A stretch of DNA of 33,675 bases from Vibrio hibernica (GCF_015223435.1 NZ_VHKO01000030.1:1-33675), one strand, 5' to 3'. Shown: positions 25,022-33,674, counted from the first letter of the stretch. Translations and numbers: made by a program. The notes: generated by a model not told the origin, from the letters alone.

Positions 25022-27193
25022 TTAACATTTCTCTAGCTTAGCGTAGGCCGTGACCAACCACTTAATACCTTCACCATTAAACGCCACTTGCACTCGACTT
25101 TGTTGACCACTGCCTTCGAAGTTAATAATGGTGCCTTCGCCAAATTTAGGATGAGCCACTCTTTGTCCTAATGCATAACCGGTGCTATTGAACGTTTCTT
25201 TAACCGCACTTGAGCCAAAACGACCCGAGGTAGCAGGGCGGTTCACTTGCGCTTTCATGCGCACTTCTTCTACACAACTTTCTGGGATTTCACGAATAAA
25301 ACGCGAGGGTTTATGGCATTTCTCTTGCCCATAGACACGTCTCATTTCAGCATAAGTAATATAAAGTTTGGTCATTGCTCGCGTCATGCCAACATAGCAA
25401 AGGCGGCGCTCCTCTTCCAAACGCGCGGCATCTTCCGCCGACATTTGATTGGGGAACATGCCTTCTTCAACGCCAACCATAAAGACTAGTGGGAACTCCA
25501 AACCTTTGGCACTGTGCAATGTCATCAATTGTACCGCATCGGTAAACTCATCCGCTTGCCCTTCACCCGCTTCAAGCGCCGCATGCGATAAGAATGCCGA
25601 CAACATGCTCATATCATCCGCTTCTTCTGGTTTTTCAAACTGACGAGCGGCGGTAACGAGCTCTTCCAAGTTCTCAATGCGAGCTTTGGATTTTTCGCCT
25701 TTTTCCATTTCATACATATTGAACAAGCCCGACGATTTAATCGCATGGTCGAATTGTTCATGCAAGGCTAAATCGTAAGTATCATCTTCTAGCGCAGTAA
25801 TCAGTTCCATAAATCGACTAAACGCCATCGCCGCACGATTAGGCAGAACTTTTTCGTCAATGAGTTGAACGCCCGCTTGCCATAATGTGGTGCCACGATC
25901 GCGCGCGGTCATACGAATGGTTTCCAGCGTTTTATCACCTAAACCACGTGTTGGTGTATTCACAACTCGTTCAAACGCAGCATCGTCATTACGGTTATTC
26001 ATCAAGCGTAAATAGCTGAGCGCATCTTTGATTTCTTGACGCTCGAAGAAACGTTGACCACCATAAATTCGATATGGCAAGCGCGCCTGAATTAACGCTT
26101 CTTCCAATATCCGTGATTGAGCATTATTGCGATACAACATGGCGCAACTGGTGAGAGGGGTGCCTTTTTCATGCCATTCTTTGATTTTGTTAACCGCAAA
26201 GCGCGCTTCATCCAAATCGTTATAGGCAGAATACAAAGAGATAGGATCGCCGTCTGCACCTTCAGTCCACAAGTCTTTACCCATGCGTTCGGTATTATTG
26301 CTGATCAGCTCATTGGCTGCGGTCAGGATATTCTTGGTTGAACGGTAGTTTTGCTCTAAACGAATAGTGCGCGCAGCGGTAAACTCGCGTAGGAACTTTT
26401 GAATATTTTCAATCTGCGCGCCACGCCAGCCATAAATGGATTGGTCATCATCACCCACGATCATCACATGAGCATCTCGTCCTGCCATCATCCGCAACCA
26501 AGCGTATTGAATGTTGTTGGTATCTTGGAATTCGTCCACCAAGATATGCTTAAAGCGCGCTTGATAGTGCTCACGAATATGCACTTTATCGCGCAATAAT
26601 TCATGGCAACGTAATAAAATTTCAGCAAAATCGACTAAACCCGCACGATCGCAGGCTTCTTGATAAGCTTGATAGATTTGTAGATACGTTTTGGCTACCG
26701 GATCATGATAAGTGTCAATGTGACTTGGGCGTAAGCCTTCATCTTTTTTACCATTGATCCACCAGCTCGCTTGTTTGGCCGGCCATTGTTTTTCATCAAG
26801 GTTTTGCGCTTTGATTAAACGGCGCAGCAAACGCAGCTGATCTTCTGAGTCAAGAATTTGGAAATCTTCTGGCAGTTTCGCATCCATATAATGAGCACGA
26901 AGAATGCGGTGGCAAATGCCATGAAAAGTACCGTTCCACATTCCTGACGACGTTCCCATCATCAGTTCGTCAATCCGGCCTCGCATTTCTGCCGCCGCTT
27001 TATTGGTAAAAGTCACCGACATAATCGAAAACGGCGAGGCTTGCTCCACCGATAATAACCAAGCGATACGATGAACCAATACTCGCGTTTTACCACTGCC
27101 AGCCCCTGCCAATATAAGCAAGTTTTCAAGTGGTGCGGCTACGGCTTCACGTTGTCGGTCATTAAGACCATCGAGTAATAAAGAAGGATCCAT
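25022..27193 (-). CDS. uvrD: DNA helicase II
   Basis: A 723-residue superfamily 1A 3'-5' helicase (E. coli UvrD 720) that acts in nucleotide-excision and mismatch repair. Walker A is AGAGSGKT (29-36), motif II is VDEFQDTN (about 217-224), motif III is GDDDQSIYGWRGA, motif IV is LEQNYRS, and motifs V/VI are LMTLHSAKGLEF and LCYVGMTRA. The C-terminal Tudor-like region (GTIINFEGSGQQSRVQVAF) binds RNA polymerase in E. coli. Three ATGs stand in tandem at 27199, 27196 and 27193; the last (MDPSLLLDGLNDRQ) fits the family and the GTGGA spacing. A TATACT lies 35 bp upstream, but no LexA box was seen. Confidence 0.96.
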   Translation of the reverse strand: MDPSLLLDGLNDRQREAVAAPLENLLILAGAGSGKTRVLVHRIAWLLSVEQASPFSIMSVTFTNKAAAEMRGRIDELMMGTSSGMWNGTFHGICHRILRAHYMDAKLPEDFQILDSEDQLRLLRRLIKAQNLDEKQWPAKQASWWINGKKDEGLRPSHIDTYHDPVAKTYLQIYQAYQEACDRAGLVDFAEILLRCHELLRDKVHIREHYQARFKHILVDEFQDTNNIQYAWLRMMAGRDAHVMIVGDDDQSIYGWRGAQIENIQKFLREFTAARTIRLEQNYRSTKNILTAANELISNNTERMGKDLWTEGADGDPISLYSAYNDLDEARFAVNKIKEWHEKGTPLTSCAMLYRNNAQSRILEEALIQARLPYRIYGGQRFFERQEIKDALSYLRLMNNRNDDAAFERVVNTPTRGLGDKTLETIRMTARDRGTTLWQAGVQLIDEKVLPNRAAMAFSRFMELITALEDDTYDLALHEQFDHAIKSSGLFNMYEMEKGEKSKARIENLEELVTAARQFEKPEEADDMSMLSAFLSHAALEAGEGQADEFTDAVQLMTLHSAKGLEFPLVFMVGVEEGMFPNQMSAEDAARLEEERRLCYVGMTRAMTKLYITYAEMRRVYGQEKCHKPSRFIREIPESCVEEVRMKAQVNRPATSGRFGSSAVKETFNSTGYALGQRVAHPKFGEGTIINFEGSGQQSRVQVAFNGEGIKWLVTAYAKLEKC

Positions 27194-27326
27194 CATCATT
27201 CCACTGGTTATTTATACATAAAAGACGAGTATACACGAAGTTAAGGCAGGATTTTAGATTCATCACATCACATCTGTTTTTTATAGTATTCATCATTTTT
27301 GTTACATCATTCGCGAACATGCATCC

Positions 27327-27354
27327 ATAAAAAAACCGAGATTCACTCGGCTTT
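27327..27354 (-). terminator. Rho-independent terminator of the DASS symporter gene
   Basis: On the minus strand AAAGCCGAG-TGAAT-CTCGGTTTT gives a short GC stem extended by A-T pairs, followed by TTTTTTTAT. It lies 31 nt after the stop. Confidence 0.85.
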
Positions 27355-27384
27355 ATCTTATTTGCTATTGATTATTTGTTTCTG

Positions 27385-28848
27385 CTACAAACCAAACACC
27401 CAAGCGGCGAGCGTATAACTAATCCCAGTGATAAAGAAAATCCCCACGATATTGAGCATAAAGCCGGCACGGATCATATCTTTAATTCGTAACTGACCCG
27501 AAGCAAATACAATACTGTTTGGCGGCGTGGCCACTGGCATCATAAAGGCGCAACTGGCCGCCAATGCAGCAGGGATCGCAAGCATGGCTGGATTCTCTCC
27601 CATCGCAATCGCAATTGGTCCTAATAGAGGTAGGAAGCCCGCTGCCGTGGCGGTATTACTGGTTACTTCGGTTAAGAAGATAATCGCTGCGGTTACAATT
27701 AACATCACCACAATAATTGGCATTCCACCGGTTGAAGCTAAACTATCACCGATAAAATCAGCCAGGCCGGAGCTTTTAATTTGCGCGGCAAGACTTAAAC
27801 CACCACCAAATAACAGCAATACGCCCCAAGGCAGATTTTTGGTGCTGGCCCAATCAAGTACAAACTCTTGTTTTTTGACATTAATAGGAATGATAAATAA
27901 CAATAAAGCGGCAAACATCGCAATACTGGTGTCATTGATTGGCAAACCTGTCCATTTGGCGATTAATGGACGAAATACCCAACTCAGCGCCGCGCCAATA
28001 AAGATAATCGCAACCCACTTTTCACCTTTGCTAAGCTTGCCCAACCCTTTTAATTGTTGCCCTAGTAAACCTGTCGCATCGCCTTCTTGGGCGTCCGGTA
28101 ATTTATACGAAATCTTGGTCAACCAAACCCAAGTGAAAGCCAGCATAATAATCGATAACGGCAATCCCACCATCATCCACTTACCAAAGCCCAACTCCAT
28201 GTTGTAACTGTCGGCTAAATACGCTGCAAGTAAGGCGTTTGGCGGTGTGCCGATTAAGGTTGCTAAGCCCCCAATACTGGCTGCATAGGCAATACCTAAT
28301 AACAAAGCACTGGCAAACTCAGGGTTTTTATCGCGTTTTTCACCACACACAATACCAATGATCGACATCCCAATAGGTAACATCATCACAGCCGTTGCGG
28401 TATTACTCATCCACATGGATAAAAATGCCGTCACTGCCATTAAGCCACCAATTTGATACGCGGGTTTATTCCCCACCGCCAGCATCGCGATCAGCGCCAC
28501 ACGTTTGTGCAGGTTCCACTTTTCCATCGCAATCGAGAGTAAGAATCCACCTAAGAATAAGAAAATCAGCGGATTGGCAAACGCTGCCGTCGCCTCTTTG
28601 ATACTGGCTGTGCCCAATAATGGTGACAAAATAATAGGTAAAAATGAGGTTACAGGGATCGGCGCAGCTTCTGTTACCCACCACACCGCCATTAGCGTCG
28701 CAAGGCCAATCATGCGCCAAGCGGATTCACTCAAACCTTCCAAAGGTGGTGGGAAAACTAACGTCATGATCAAAATCAATGGTCCAATAAAAAGACCTAA
28801 ATAACGAGAGTTGTTTGGAATAATTGACTCTTTTTCTAGCATGGACAT
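27385..28848 (-). CDS. DASS/SLC13-family sodium-coupled carboxylate symporter
   Basis: A 487-residue polytopic transporter that resembles V. cholerae VcINDY (Na+/dicarboxylate, 462 residues). The two signature SNT loops that bind Na+ and carboxylate are at residues 148-150 (MSNTATAVMMLP) and 397-399 (TSNTATAAGFLP), and the matching proline loops TPPN occur at 201-204 and near the C-terminus. About eleven helices and two re-entrant hairpins are expected. The likely substrate is a C4-dicarboxylate such as succinate or malate, but this cannot be read from sequence. The ATG at 28848 (MSMLEKESII) is preferred to 28872 because AAAGGGG lies at the right distance. It is monocistronic and faces away from the sigma-factor cluster. 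Confidence 0.9.
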   Translation of the reverse strand: MSMLEKESIIPNNSRYLGLFIGPLILIMTLVFPPPLEGLSESAWRMIGLATLMAVWWVTEAAPIPVTSFLPIILSPLLGTASIKEATAAFANPLIFLFLGGFLLSIAMEKWNLHKRVALIAMLAVGNKPAYQIGGLMAVTAFLSMWMSNTATAVMMLPIGMSIIGIVCGEKRDKNPEFASALLLGIAYAASIGGLATLIGTPPNALLAAYLADSYNMELGFGKWMMVGLPLSIIMLAFTWVWLTKISYKLPDAQEGDATGLLGQQLKGLGKLSKGEKWVAIIFIGAALSWVFRPLIAKWTGLPINDTSIAMFAALLLFIIPINVKKQEFVLDWASTKNLPWGVLLLFGGGLSLAAQIKSSGLADFIGDSLASTGGMPIIVVMLIVTAAIIFLTEVTSNTATAAGFLPLLGPIAIAMGENPAMLAIPAALAASCAFMMPVATPPNSIVFASGQLRIKDMIRAGFMLNIVGIFFITGISYTLAAWVFGL

Positions 28849-29080
28849 AGACTTCGCCCCTTTAGTTATCATTAATTCCGCATATTAAAACTGGTTTACT
28901 CCCAATATGCATTAGATAATTTCGGGTTCGGGACTTTTGAGGTAATCAAATATTTTAATTTGTGACTATTGTAGATTATCTGCTTGTTTGAACTCATTTT
29001 TATAACGCGACACTGTGTTATTTTCCATCAACTGAATGCTATAAAACCCCACCCTCCATTCGTGTTCATTTAATGCTCAG

Positions 29081-29110
29081 TGATCTTCTTTTGGCTGAGC
29101 TTCGTATTTA
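29081..29110 (+). promoter_or_regulatory. Candidate ECF (RpoE/ChrR-type) promoter of the LON-domain gene
   Basis: TGATCT (29081-29086), an exact 18-nt spacer and TATTTA (29105-29110) match the TGATCC-N18-TAnnTA pattern of the Rhodobacter sigmaE of the ECF11 group, with one base off in the -35. Transcription would begin near 29117, about 30 nt before the ATG. It shares its spacer length and a T-x-CG-TATT context with the element before the sigma gene. Confidence 0.5.
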
Positions 29111-29148
29111 TCTCCATATGAAACACACCTAATATCCAAGGGATAGAA

Positions 29149-29874
29149 ATGCTGACATCCAATCATGCTCACTCGCAACATCAATGGTTAACATCGGATT
29201 GTTCTAACAATATAGAATTATTTCTCCTGCCCATCATCCTGCTACCCGGTGGCCGTCAACGCCTTAAAATCATTGATGCCAAGCATCTTGCCTTAATTTC
29301 TCGGGTATTAAAAAAACAATGCCCACTGGTGATGGCGCTTACTCACTCCAATGGCGAAGGGCTTTATCCTTGGGGCATTTTGGTTGAAGTGACCAATTTC
29401 TCGCAAACCAAAGAAGGCTTTTTAACTATCGATATTCATGCGCAGCAAATGGTCGCGTTACTGGGTTGTCATCAAGCAGAACCACATCGTTGGTTGTGTC
29501 GCATTGAAGCGAGCGATCATTGGTCACCGCCCGCGCCAGTCACGCAGTCAACTCATCTAAACCCAACCCAACTCAACCCAATCCAAGCGAAAAACGGATC
29601 ACAAACTGGATCAAGCTTGAATCAAAAAACGACCTATATTGATGAGCATCAAAACCAATACGTCAAGCAATTAAAATCCCTTTTTAAAGCTCAACCTTTG
29701 CGTGCCGAACTGTACACAGAAACTTATTTCTCCCAATTAGAATGGGTCGTGGCTCGTTTAATTGAACAACTACCTTTGCCTTCTCAGGCGCAAAAAGAAT
29801 TTTTAAAACCAAATAGTTTTCAACATGTTGTACACTTTTTAAATACCTTGCTGAAAATATCTGATCCTAATTAA
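29149..29874 (+). CDS. LON substrate-binding-domain protein, function unknown
   Basis: A 241-residue protein. Residues about 22-125 (IELFLLPIILLPGGRQRLKI then LVMALTHSNGEGLYPWGILVEV) resemble the N-terminal substrate-recognition domain of Lon protease, but there is no ATPase or peptidase part. A low-complexity linker (about 127-160) holds LNPTQLNPIQ repeats coded by AACCC-like pentamers. A helical C-terminal part follows (161-241). It could be an adaptor that binds damaged proteins; this is speculation. The ATG has AAGGGAT ahead of it. It sits 50 nt before the ECF sigma gene in the same direction, behind its own ECF-type promoter, so it is probably part of the same stress regulon. Confidence 0.7.
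   Translation: MLTSNHAHSQHQWLTSDCSNNIELFLLPIILLPGGRQRLKIIDAKHLALISRVLKKQCPLVMALTHSNGEGLYPWGILVEVTNFSQTKEGFLTIDIHAQQMVALLGCHQAEPHRWLCRIEASDHWSPPAPVTQSTHLNPTQLNPIQAKNGSQTGSSLNQKTTYIDEHQNQYVKQLKSLFKAQPLRAELYTETYFSQLEWVVARLIEQLPLPSQAQKEFLKPNSFQHVVHFLNTLLKISDPN
29559..29586 (+). repeat. Imperfect AACCC pentamer tract inside the LON-domain gene
   Basis: Five imperfect copies of AACCC/AACTC/AATCC in a row encode the LNPTQLNPIQ linker. Such tracts can change length by slippage, but steps of 5 bp would shift the frame. Confidence 0.5.
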
Positions 29875-29891
29875 AACTCCATGCGTATTCA
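29862..29891 (+). promoter_or_regulatory. Candidate ECF autoregulated promoter of the sigma-chrR operon
   Basis: TGATCC (29862-29867) is identical to the -35 known for Rhodobacter sigmaE. After 18 nt comes TATTCA (29886-29891), close to TAnnTA. The -35 overlaps the last codons of the LON-domain gene. The start would fall near 29898, about 27 nt before the sigma ATG, suggesting positive autoregulation as in the sigmaE-ChrR paradigm. Confidence 0.5.
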
Positions 29892-29924
29892 TAATATGAA
29901 GGATCTAACTATTTGGGTGACAAT

Positions 29925-30560
29925 ATGCAGCAGGATGTGAATACGATAAGCCATAAGGAGAGCATCATCGCTGCCCAATCACTATTGTCCGAAGATTTAA
30001 CCACATACCTCGTTTTGGTGGCTAAGCAACAGGACAAACATGCTTTTAGCATCTTGTTTCAATACTTTGCTCCCAAAATACAACGCTTTGGCATCAGTAA
30101 GCTTAATAGTGAAGTCTTGGGCAAAGAACTGGTACAAGACACCATGACCAAAGTGTGGAAGAAAGCGCACCTGTATCATCCAGATAAAGGCGCGGCCACA
30201 ACCTGGATCTATACCATCATGCGTAACTCCGCATTTGATATGTTAAGGCAAATACAATTTCGTTCTGAAGAGTCCTTATCCGATGATATTTGGCCTGTTA
30301 ACTCTATCCAATCAGCACAAGCCACAGAGCAAGATGAAAGCAGCGTGTTCCAAGATCACCTGTTATCAAAACATTTGCTCAATCATGTGGGTCGCTTACC
30401 TGAAGCGCAGCAACAAGTGATACAAGGCATTTATTATCAAGAGCTATCACAAGAACAATTAGCTCAACATCTCGGCATTCCAATTGGTACCGTCAAATCA
30501 AGACTCAGACTGGCACTGGAAAAATTAAAGCAACACATGGGAGAAAACGATCATGATTAA
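29925..30560 (+). CDS. ECF sigma factor of the RpoE-ChrR (ECF11) type
   Basis: A 211-residue sigma70-family factor with only the sigma2 and sigma4 regions. Region 2 spans about 33-110 (HAFSILFQYFAPKIQRF, then TMTKVWKKAHLYHP and ATTWIYTIMRNSAFDMLR). Region 4 spans about 150-205 with the helix-turn-helix HLGIPIGTVKSRLRLALEKL. The next gene encodes a ChrR anti-sigma factor, the partner found with the singlet-oxygen-responsive sigmaE of Rhodobacter. The ATG at 29925 follows GGGTGA at short spacing; an in-frame TTG at 29913 is less likely. The 3' end overlaps chrR by 8 nt, implying translational coupling and equal amounts of sigma and anti-sigma. Confidence 0.92.
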   Translation: MQQDVNTISHKESIIAAQSLLSEDLTTYLVLVAKQQDKHAFSILFQYFAPKIQRFGISKLNSEVLGKELVQDTMTKVWKKAHLYHPDKGAATTWIYTIMRNSAFDMLRQIQFRSEESLSDDIWPVNSIQSAQATEQDESSVFQDHLLSKHLLNHVGRLPEAQQQVIQGIYYQELSQEQLAQHLGIPIGTVKSRLRLALEKLKQHMGENDHD

Positions 30561-31245
30561 ACATCACCCAACCGCGACCGTTTTGCAGCAATTTGTCGAT
30601 GGCAACTTGCCAGCCTCTATTTCGCTCATTGTCGCCAGCCATGTAGAAATATGCCCGCATTGCCAGCAACACACGATGCAACTAACCGAGCAAGCGGCGC
30701 AATCATTATTTGAACCAGAAACGCTCAATCAAGTGCTTGATTTAAACCCTTCGCACGCTGATTTAACCTTAGATGAATTCGATATGATGCAGAGTATTAC
30801 CGATATCGAAATTGAAGAAACACCCGTTGCCATTCCACTGCCGAAAACTGTGACCGAAATTGACATCAACGGTACTCGGATTGCCCTGCCACATTCGATG
30901 AAATCCATTGCACTAAAAGAGTGGCAAGGCATTGGCAAACTCTCACGAGCTCGCGCAGCACTGGAGGACAATAAGCTTAAAATGTCGCTGTTGCATATCG
31001 CTAAAGGTGGTAGTATTCCAACCCATACTCATCATGGTTTTGAAATCACCTTACTACTTGAAGGCAGCTTTCACGATGACATGGGAGAGTATAAAACCGG
31101 TGATTTTATGTGGCTGGATGGCAAACACACTCATAGCCCAATAACGGACGAAGGTTGCGTGTGCCTGACGGTATCGAGTGATGCTATTCATTTTACCCAA
31201 GGGATGAGTCAGCTTCTTAATCCGATCGGAAAATTTATTTATTAA
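30553..31245 (+). CDS. chrR: ChrR-type zinc anti-sigma factor with cupin domain
   Basis: A 230-residue anti-sigma factor that holds its ECF partner inactive until singlet oxygen or related stress appears. The N-terminal zinc anti-sigma domain has H5, H30, C34 and C37 (ASHVEICPHC), equal to H6, H31, C35 and C38 of Rhodobacter ChrR offset by one. The C-terminal cupin (about 115-225) has H158, H160, E164 (THTHHGFE) and H194 in KHTHSP, matching the second zinc site needed for the singlet-oxygen response. Both sites are complete, so the protein is predicted to be stress-responsive. It overlaps the sigma gene by 8 nt and is followed by the ybgA-like gene after 33 nt. Confidence 0.93.
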   Translation: MIKHHPTATVLQQFVDGNLPASISLIVASHVEICPHCQQHTMQLTEQAAQSLFEPETLNQVLDLNPSHADLTLDEFDMMQSITDIEIEETPVAIPLPKTVTEIDINGTRIALPHSMKSIALKEWQGIGKLSRARAALEDNKLKMSLLHIAKGGSIPTHTHHGFEITLLLEGSFHDDMGEYKTGDFMWLDGKHTHSPITDEGCVCLTVSSDAIHFTQGMSQLLNPIGKFIY

Positions 31246-31278
31246 TCCCTCATTTTTCACGTTGTAGAGGCGTTTGAC

Positions 31279-32223
31279 ATGGAATCAAAACTTAAAATTG
31301 GTATTAGTGCTTGCGTTATTGGTTATAAAGTTCGCTTTAATGCCGGTCATAAGCGCTCAGCATTTTGTACCGATCAATTAGGTGAATTTGCCGACTTTAT
31401 TCCCGTTTGCCCAGAAGTCGCGATTGGTCTTCCCACTCCACGGCCGACCATTAGACAAATTCTCAACAATGAGATTATTACCGTATCTAAGCCCGATGGT
31501 AGCGGCGATGTGACTCAAGCACTAAAAGATTTTGGTAAAGCTCATGCTAATACAACTCAAGATATGGCTGGCTTTATTTTTTGCGCTAAGAGCCCAACTT
31601 GCGGCATGGAAAGGGTCAAAGTTTACTATCATCACGGCAAAGGTTCAGCATCGACTGGCGTTGGTGTCTTTGCCGAACAAATCATGAAAGCCAACCCTTG
31701 TTTACCCGTCGAAGAAAATGATCGCCTAAACGATCCGGTAATCAAAGAAAATTTCATTACTCGTGTTTTTGTTTATCAGCGCTGGTTAGAGACTAAAAAA
31801 TCTGGCATCACCAAACATAAGCTGATCACCTTTCATCGTGCGCATAAATACCTTGTGATGAGTCATCATGTTGAAAGTTATCGTGCTTTAGGCCAATTAT
31901 TAGCACGAGCAGACATGCCATTAGAGCAACAGGCAAGCGAGTATATTCATGGCTTAATGACTGCGCTCAAAATTAAAGCCACACGCAAAACCCACACCAA
32001 TACCTTACAACATCTGCAAGGCTATTTTAAAAAACAGTTATCGCCTGAAAAGAAACAAGCATTAAGCGATGAGATTACCGCCTATCGAGAAGGCTATTCA
32101 CCTTTATTAGTCCCACTGACCTTAATCAACCATCACTTAAAAGAATTCCCTAATCAATATTTAAGCGATCAAGTTTACTTAACACCACACCCTAAAGAAT
32201 TAAAGCTGAGATACGGATATTGA
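31279..32223 (+). CDS. DUF523-DUF1722 fusion protein (YbgA-like)
   Basis: A 314-residue two-domain protein. The DUF523 part (about 5-150) has cysteines at 12, 30, 44, 102 and 108 (ISAC, RSAFC, PVCPE and FCAKSPTCGM) that look suited to bind a metal or Fe-S cluster. The DUF1722/YbgA part (about 190-305) has KLITFHRAHKYLVMSH. In E. coli, ybgA precedes phrB; the same pairing here suggests a role linked to photolyase or light damage, but the activity is not established. A TAGAGG ribosome site precedes the ATG. Its stop overlaps the TTG start of the photolyase gene. Confidence 0.88.
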   Translation: MESKLKIGISACVIGYKVRFNAGHKRSAFCTDQLGEFADFIPVCPEVAIGLPTPRPTIRQILNNEIITVSKPDGSGDVTQALKDFGKAHANTTQDMAGFIFCAKSPTCGMERVKVYYHHGKGSASTGVGVFAEQIMKANPCLPVEENDRLNDPVIKENFITRVFVYQRWLETKKSGITKHKLITFHRAHKYLVMSHHVESYRALGQLLARADMPLEQQASEYIHGLMTALKIKATRKTHTNTLQHLQGYFKKQLSPEKKQALSDEITAYREGYSPLLVPLTLINHHLKEFPNQYLSDQVYLTPHPKELKLRYGY

Positions 32224-33674
32224 ACACTTTACTTTGGATACGCCGAGATATTCGCTTGCACGATAACCCGGCGTTATTTTCGCTGCTCAATCAGCAACCA
32301 GAAAAATCACTATTACCCCAAACATCTCAAATAGAACAGCATGATGCACCAACATACGCCGTGTTCATTTCAACGCCACAGCAATGGCATCAACATCACT
32401 TCGCGCCAATCAAAGCCGATTTTTTACGTCGCCATCTTGATCTTTTCGCCAAGCAATTAGCTGAACTTGGCATCACGTTTATTCACCTAGAAGCGAATGA
32501 TTTTAACGATCAAGTCTCGGTGTTACGTGATTTTTGCCAACACAACCAAATTGAAAAAGTGCTCGCCAATCGAGAACCAGAACTCAATGAGATCAAGCGC
32601 GATCAACAAGTGATCGAGTCTGATCTTGATTTGCAGCTGTTTGATTGCGATAGCATCGCGCCACTTGGACATATACTGAACAAACAAAGCTTAATGTTTA
32701 AAATCTTTACTCCATTCAAAAAAACTTGGCTCAATTATATCCGAGAGATGGGTATTAAAACGGCTCCTATTTCAGTGGTGAGTTCTGATAAAAATAGCCC
32801 TAAGCTCGATATTCCAACGCAAAAAGTTGAATTTAATTATCCGCAAATAGACTCTAGCCGATGGCCGCTCAGTGATAGCGTTACCCAACATGTCATCCCT
32901 GACTTTCTAGCCAATAAAGTAAGTGAATATTCACAGCTTCGAGATATTCCATCGGTTAAAGGCACTTCAGGTTTATCGCCTTATCTTGCGATTGGTGCCA
33001 TCAGTGCAAGACAATTAGCCGCGCAACTTATCGAGCGCGATCCGCAAGTGCTTTACCACTCCGATCATCCTGCATTTTCTTGGCTTAATGAACTCATATG
33101 GCGAGATTTTTATAAGCATCTACTGCATCATTTTCCACGTTTAATCAAAGGCGACTGCTTTCAAACCAAGTACAACACCCTAATGTGGCGTAATGACCCT
33201 AATGATTTTAAAGCATGGTGCGATGGCAAAACTGGCTACCCCATTATTGATGCTGCCATGAGACAACTGTGCCAAACCGGTTGGATGCATAATCGCCTGC
33301 GTATGATCGTCGGCAGTTTTTTAACTAAGCATTTATTAATTGATTGGCATTGGGGAGAAACGTTCTTTATGTCGCAATTAATTGATGGTGACTTCAGTGC
33401 TAACAATGGCGGCTGGCAATGGGTAGCAAGTACTGGATGTGATGCCCAACCTTACTTTCGTGTTTTTAATCCTATTCTACAAAGTGAAAGATTTGATCCA
33501 AACGGTGACTTCATTCGTAAATATTTACCAGAGCTAGAAAACGTGCCAAATAAACAGATCCATTTCCCCCATGAGTATTTACATAAAGAAGGGAAATCTG
33601 AAATGTATTGGCCACCATTGGTTGAACATAAATTTGCACGCGAGCGAGCGATTAATCTCTTTAAACAGAACTAG
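32220..33674 (+). CDS. phrB: Deoxyribodipyrimidine photolyase (class I CPD)
   Basis: A 484-residue (E. coli PhrB 472) FAD- and light-dependent enzyme that splits cyclobutane pyrimidine dimers. The N-terminal antenna-binding alpha/beta domain begins LLWIRRDIRLHDNPAL. The FAD domain shows GTSGLSPYLAIGAIS, ELIWRDFYKHLL, GKTGYPIIDAAMRQL, MHNRLRMIVGSFLTK, and the C-terminal signature NNGGWQWVASTGCDAQPYFRVFNP. The start is a TTG at 32220 that shares bases with the TGA stop of the preceding gene (TTGA), with GGA just upstream; no nearer ATG exists. This implies translational coupling in a stress operon. The stop TAG ends one base before the window edge. Confidence 0.95.
   Translation: MNTLLWIRRDIRLHDNPALFSLLNQQPEKSLLPQTSQIEQHDAPTYAVFISTPQQWHQHHFAPIKADFLRRHLDLFAKQLAELGITFIHLEANDFNDQVSVLRDFCQHNQIEKVLANREPELNEIKRDQQVIESDLDLQLFDCDSIAPLGHILNKQSLMFKIFTPFKKTWLNYIREMGIKTAPISVVSSDKNSPKLDIPTQKVEFNYPQIDSSRWPLSDSVTQHVIPDFLANKVSEYSQLRDIPSVKGTSGLSPYLAIGAISARQLAAQLIERDPQVLYHSDHPAFSWLNELIWRDFYKHLLHHFPRLIKGDCFQTKYNTLMWRNDPNDFKAWCDGKTGYPIIDAAMRQLCQTGWMHNRLRMIVGSFLTKHLLIDWHWGETFFMSQLIDGDFSANNGGWQWVASTGCDAQPYFRVFNPILQSERFDPNGDFIRKYLPELENVPNKQIHFPHEYLHKEGKSEMYWPPLVEHKFARERAINLFKQN

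Noticed and set aside
27194..27260. Search for a LexA (SOS) box before uvrD
   Set aside because: No CTGT-N8-ACAG or close variant was found; only a TATACT -10-like hexamer is present.
27527..28207. Long antisense frame inside the DASS symporter gene (226 codons)
   Set aside because: Shadow of the hydrophobic coding strand; the transporter frame is clearly the real one.
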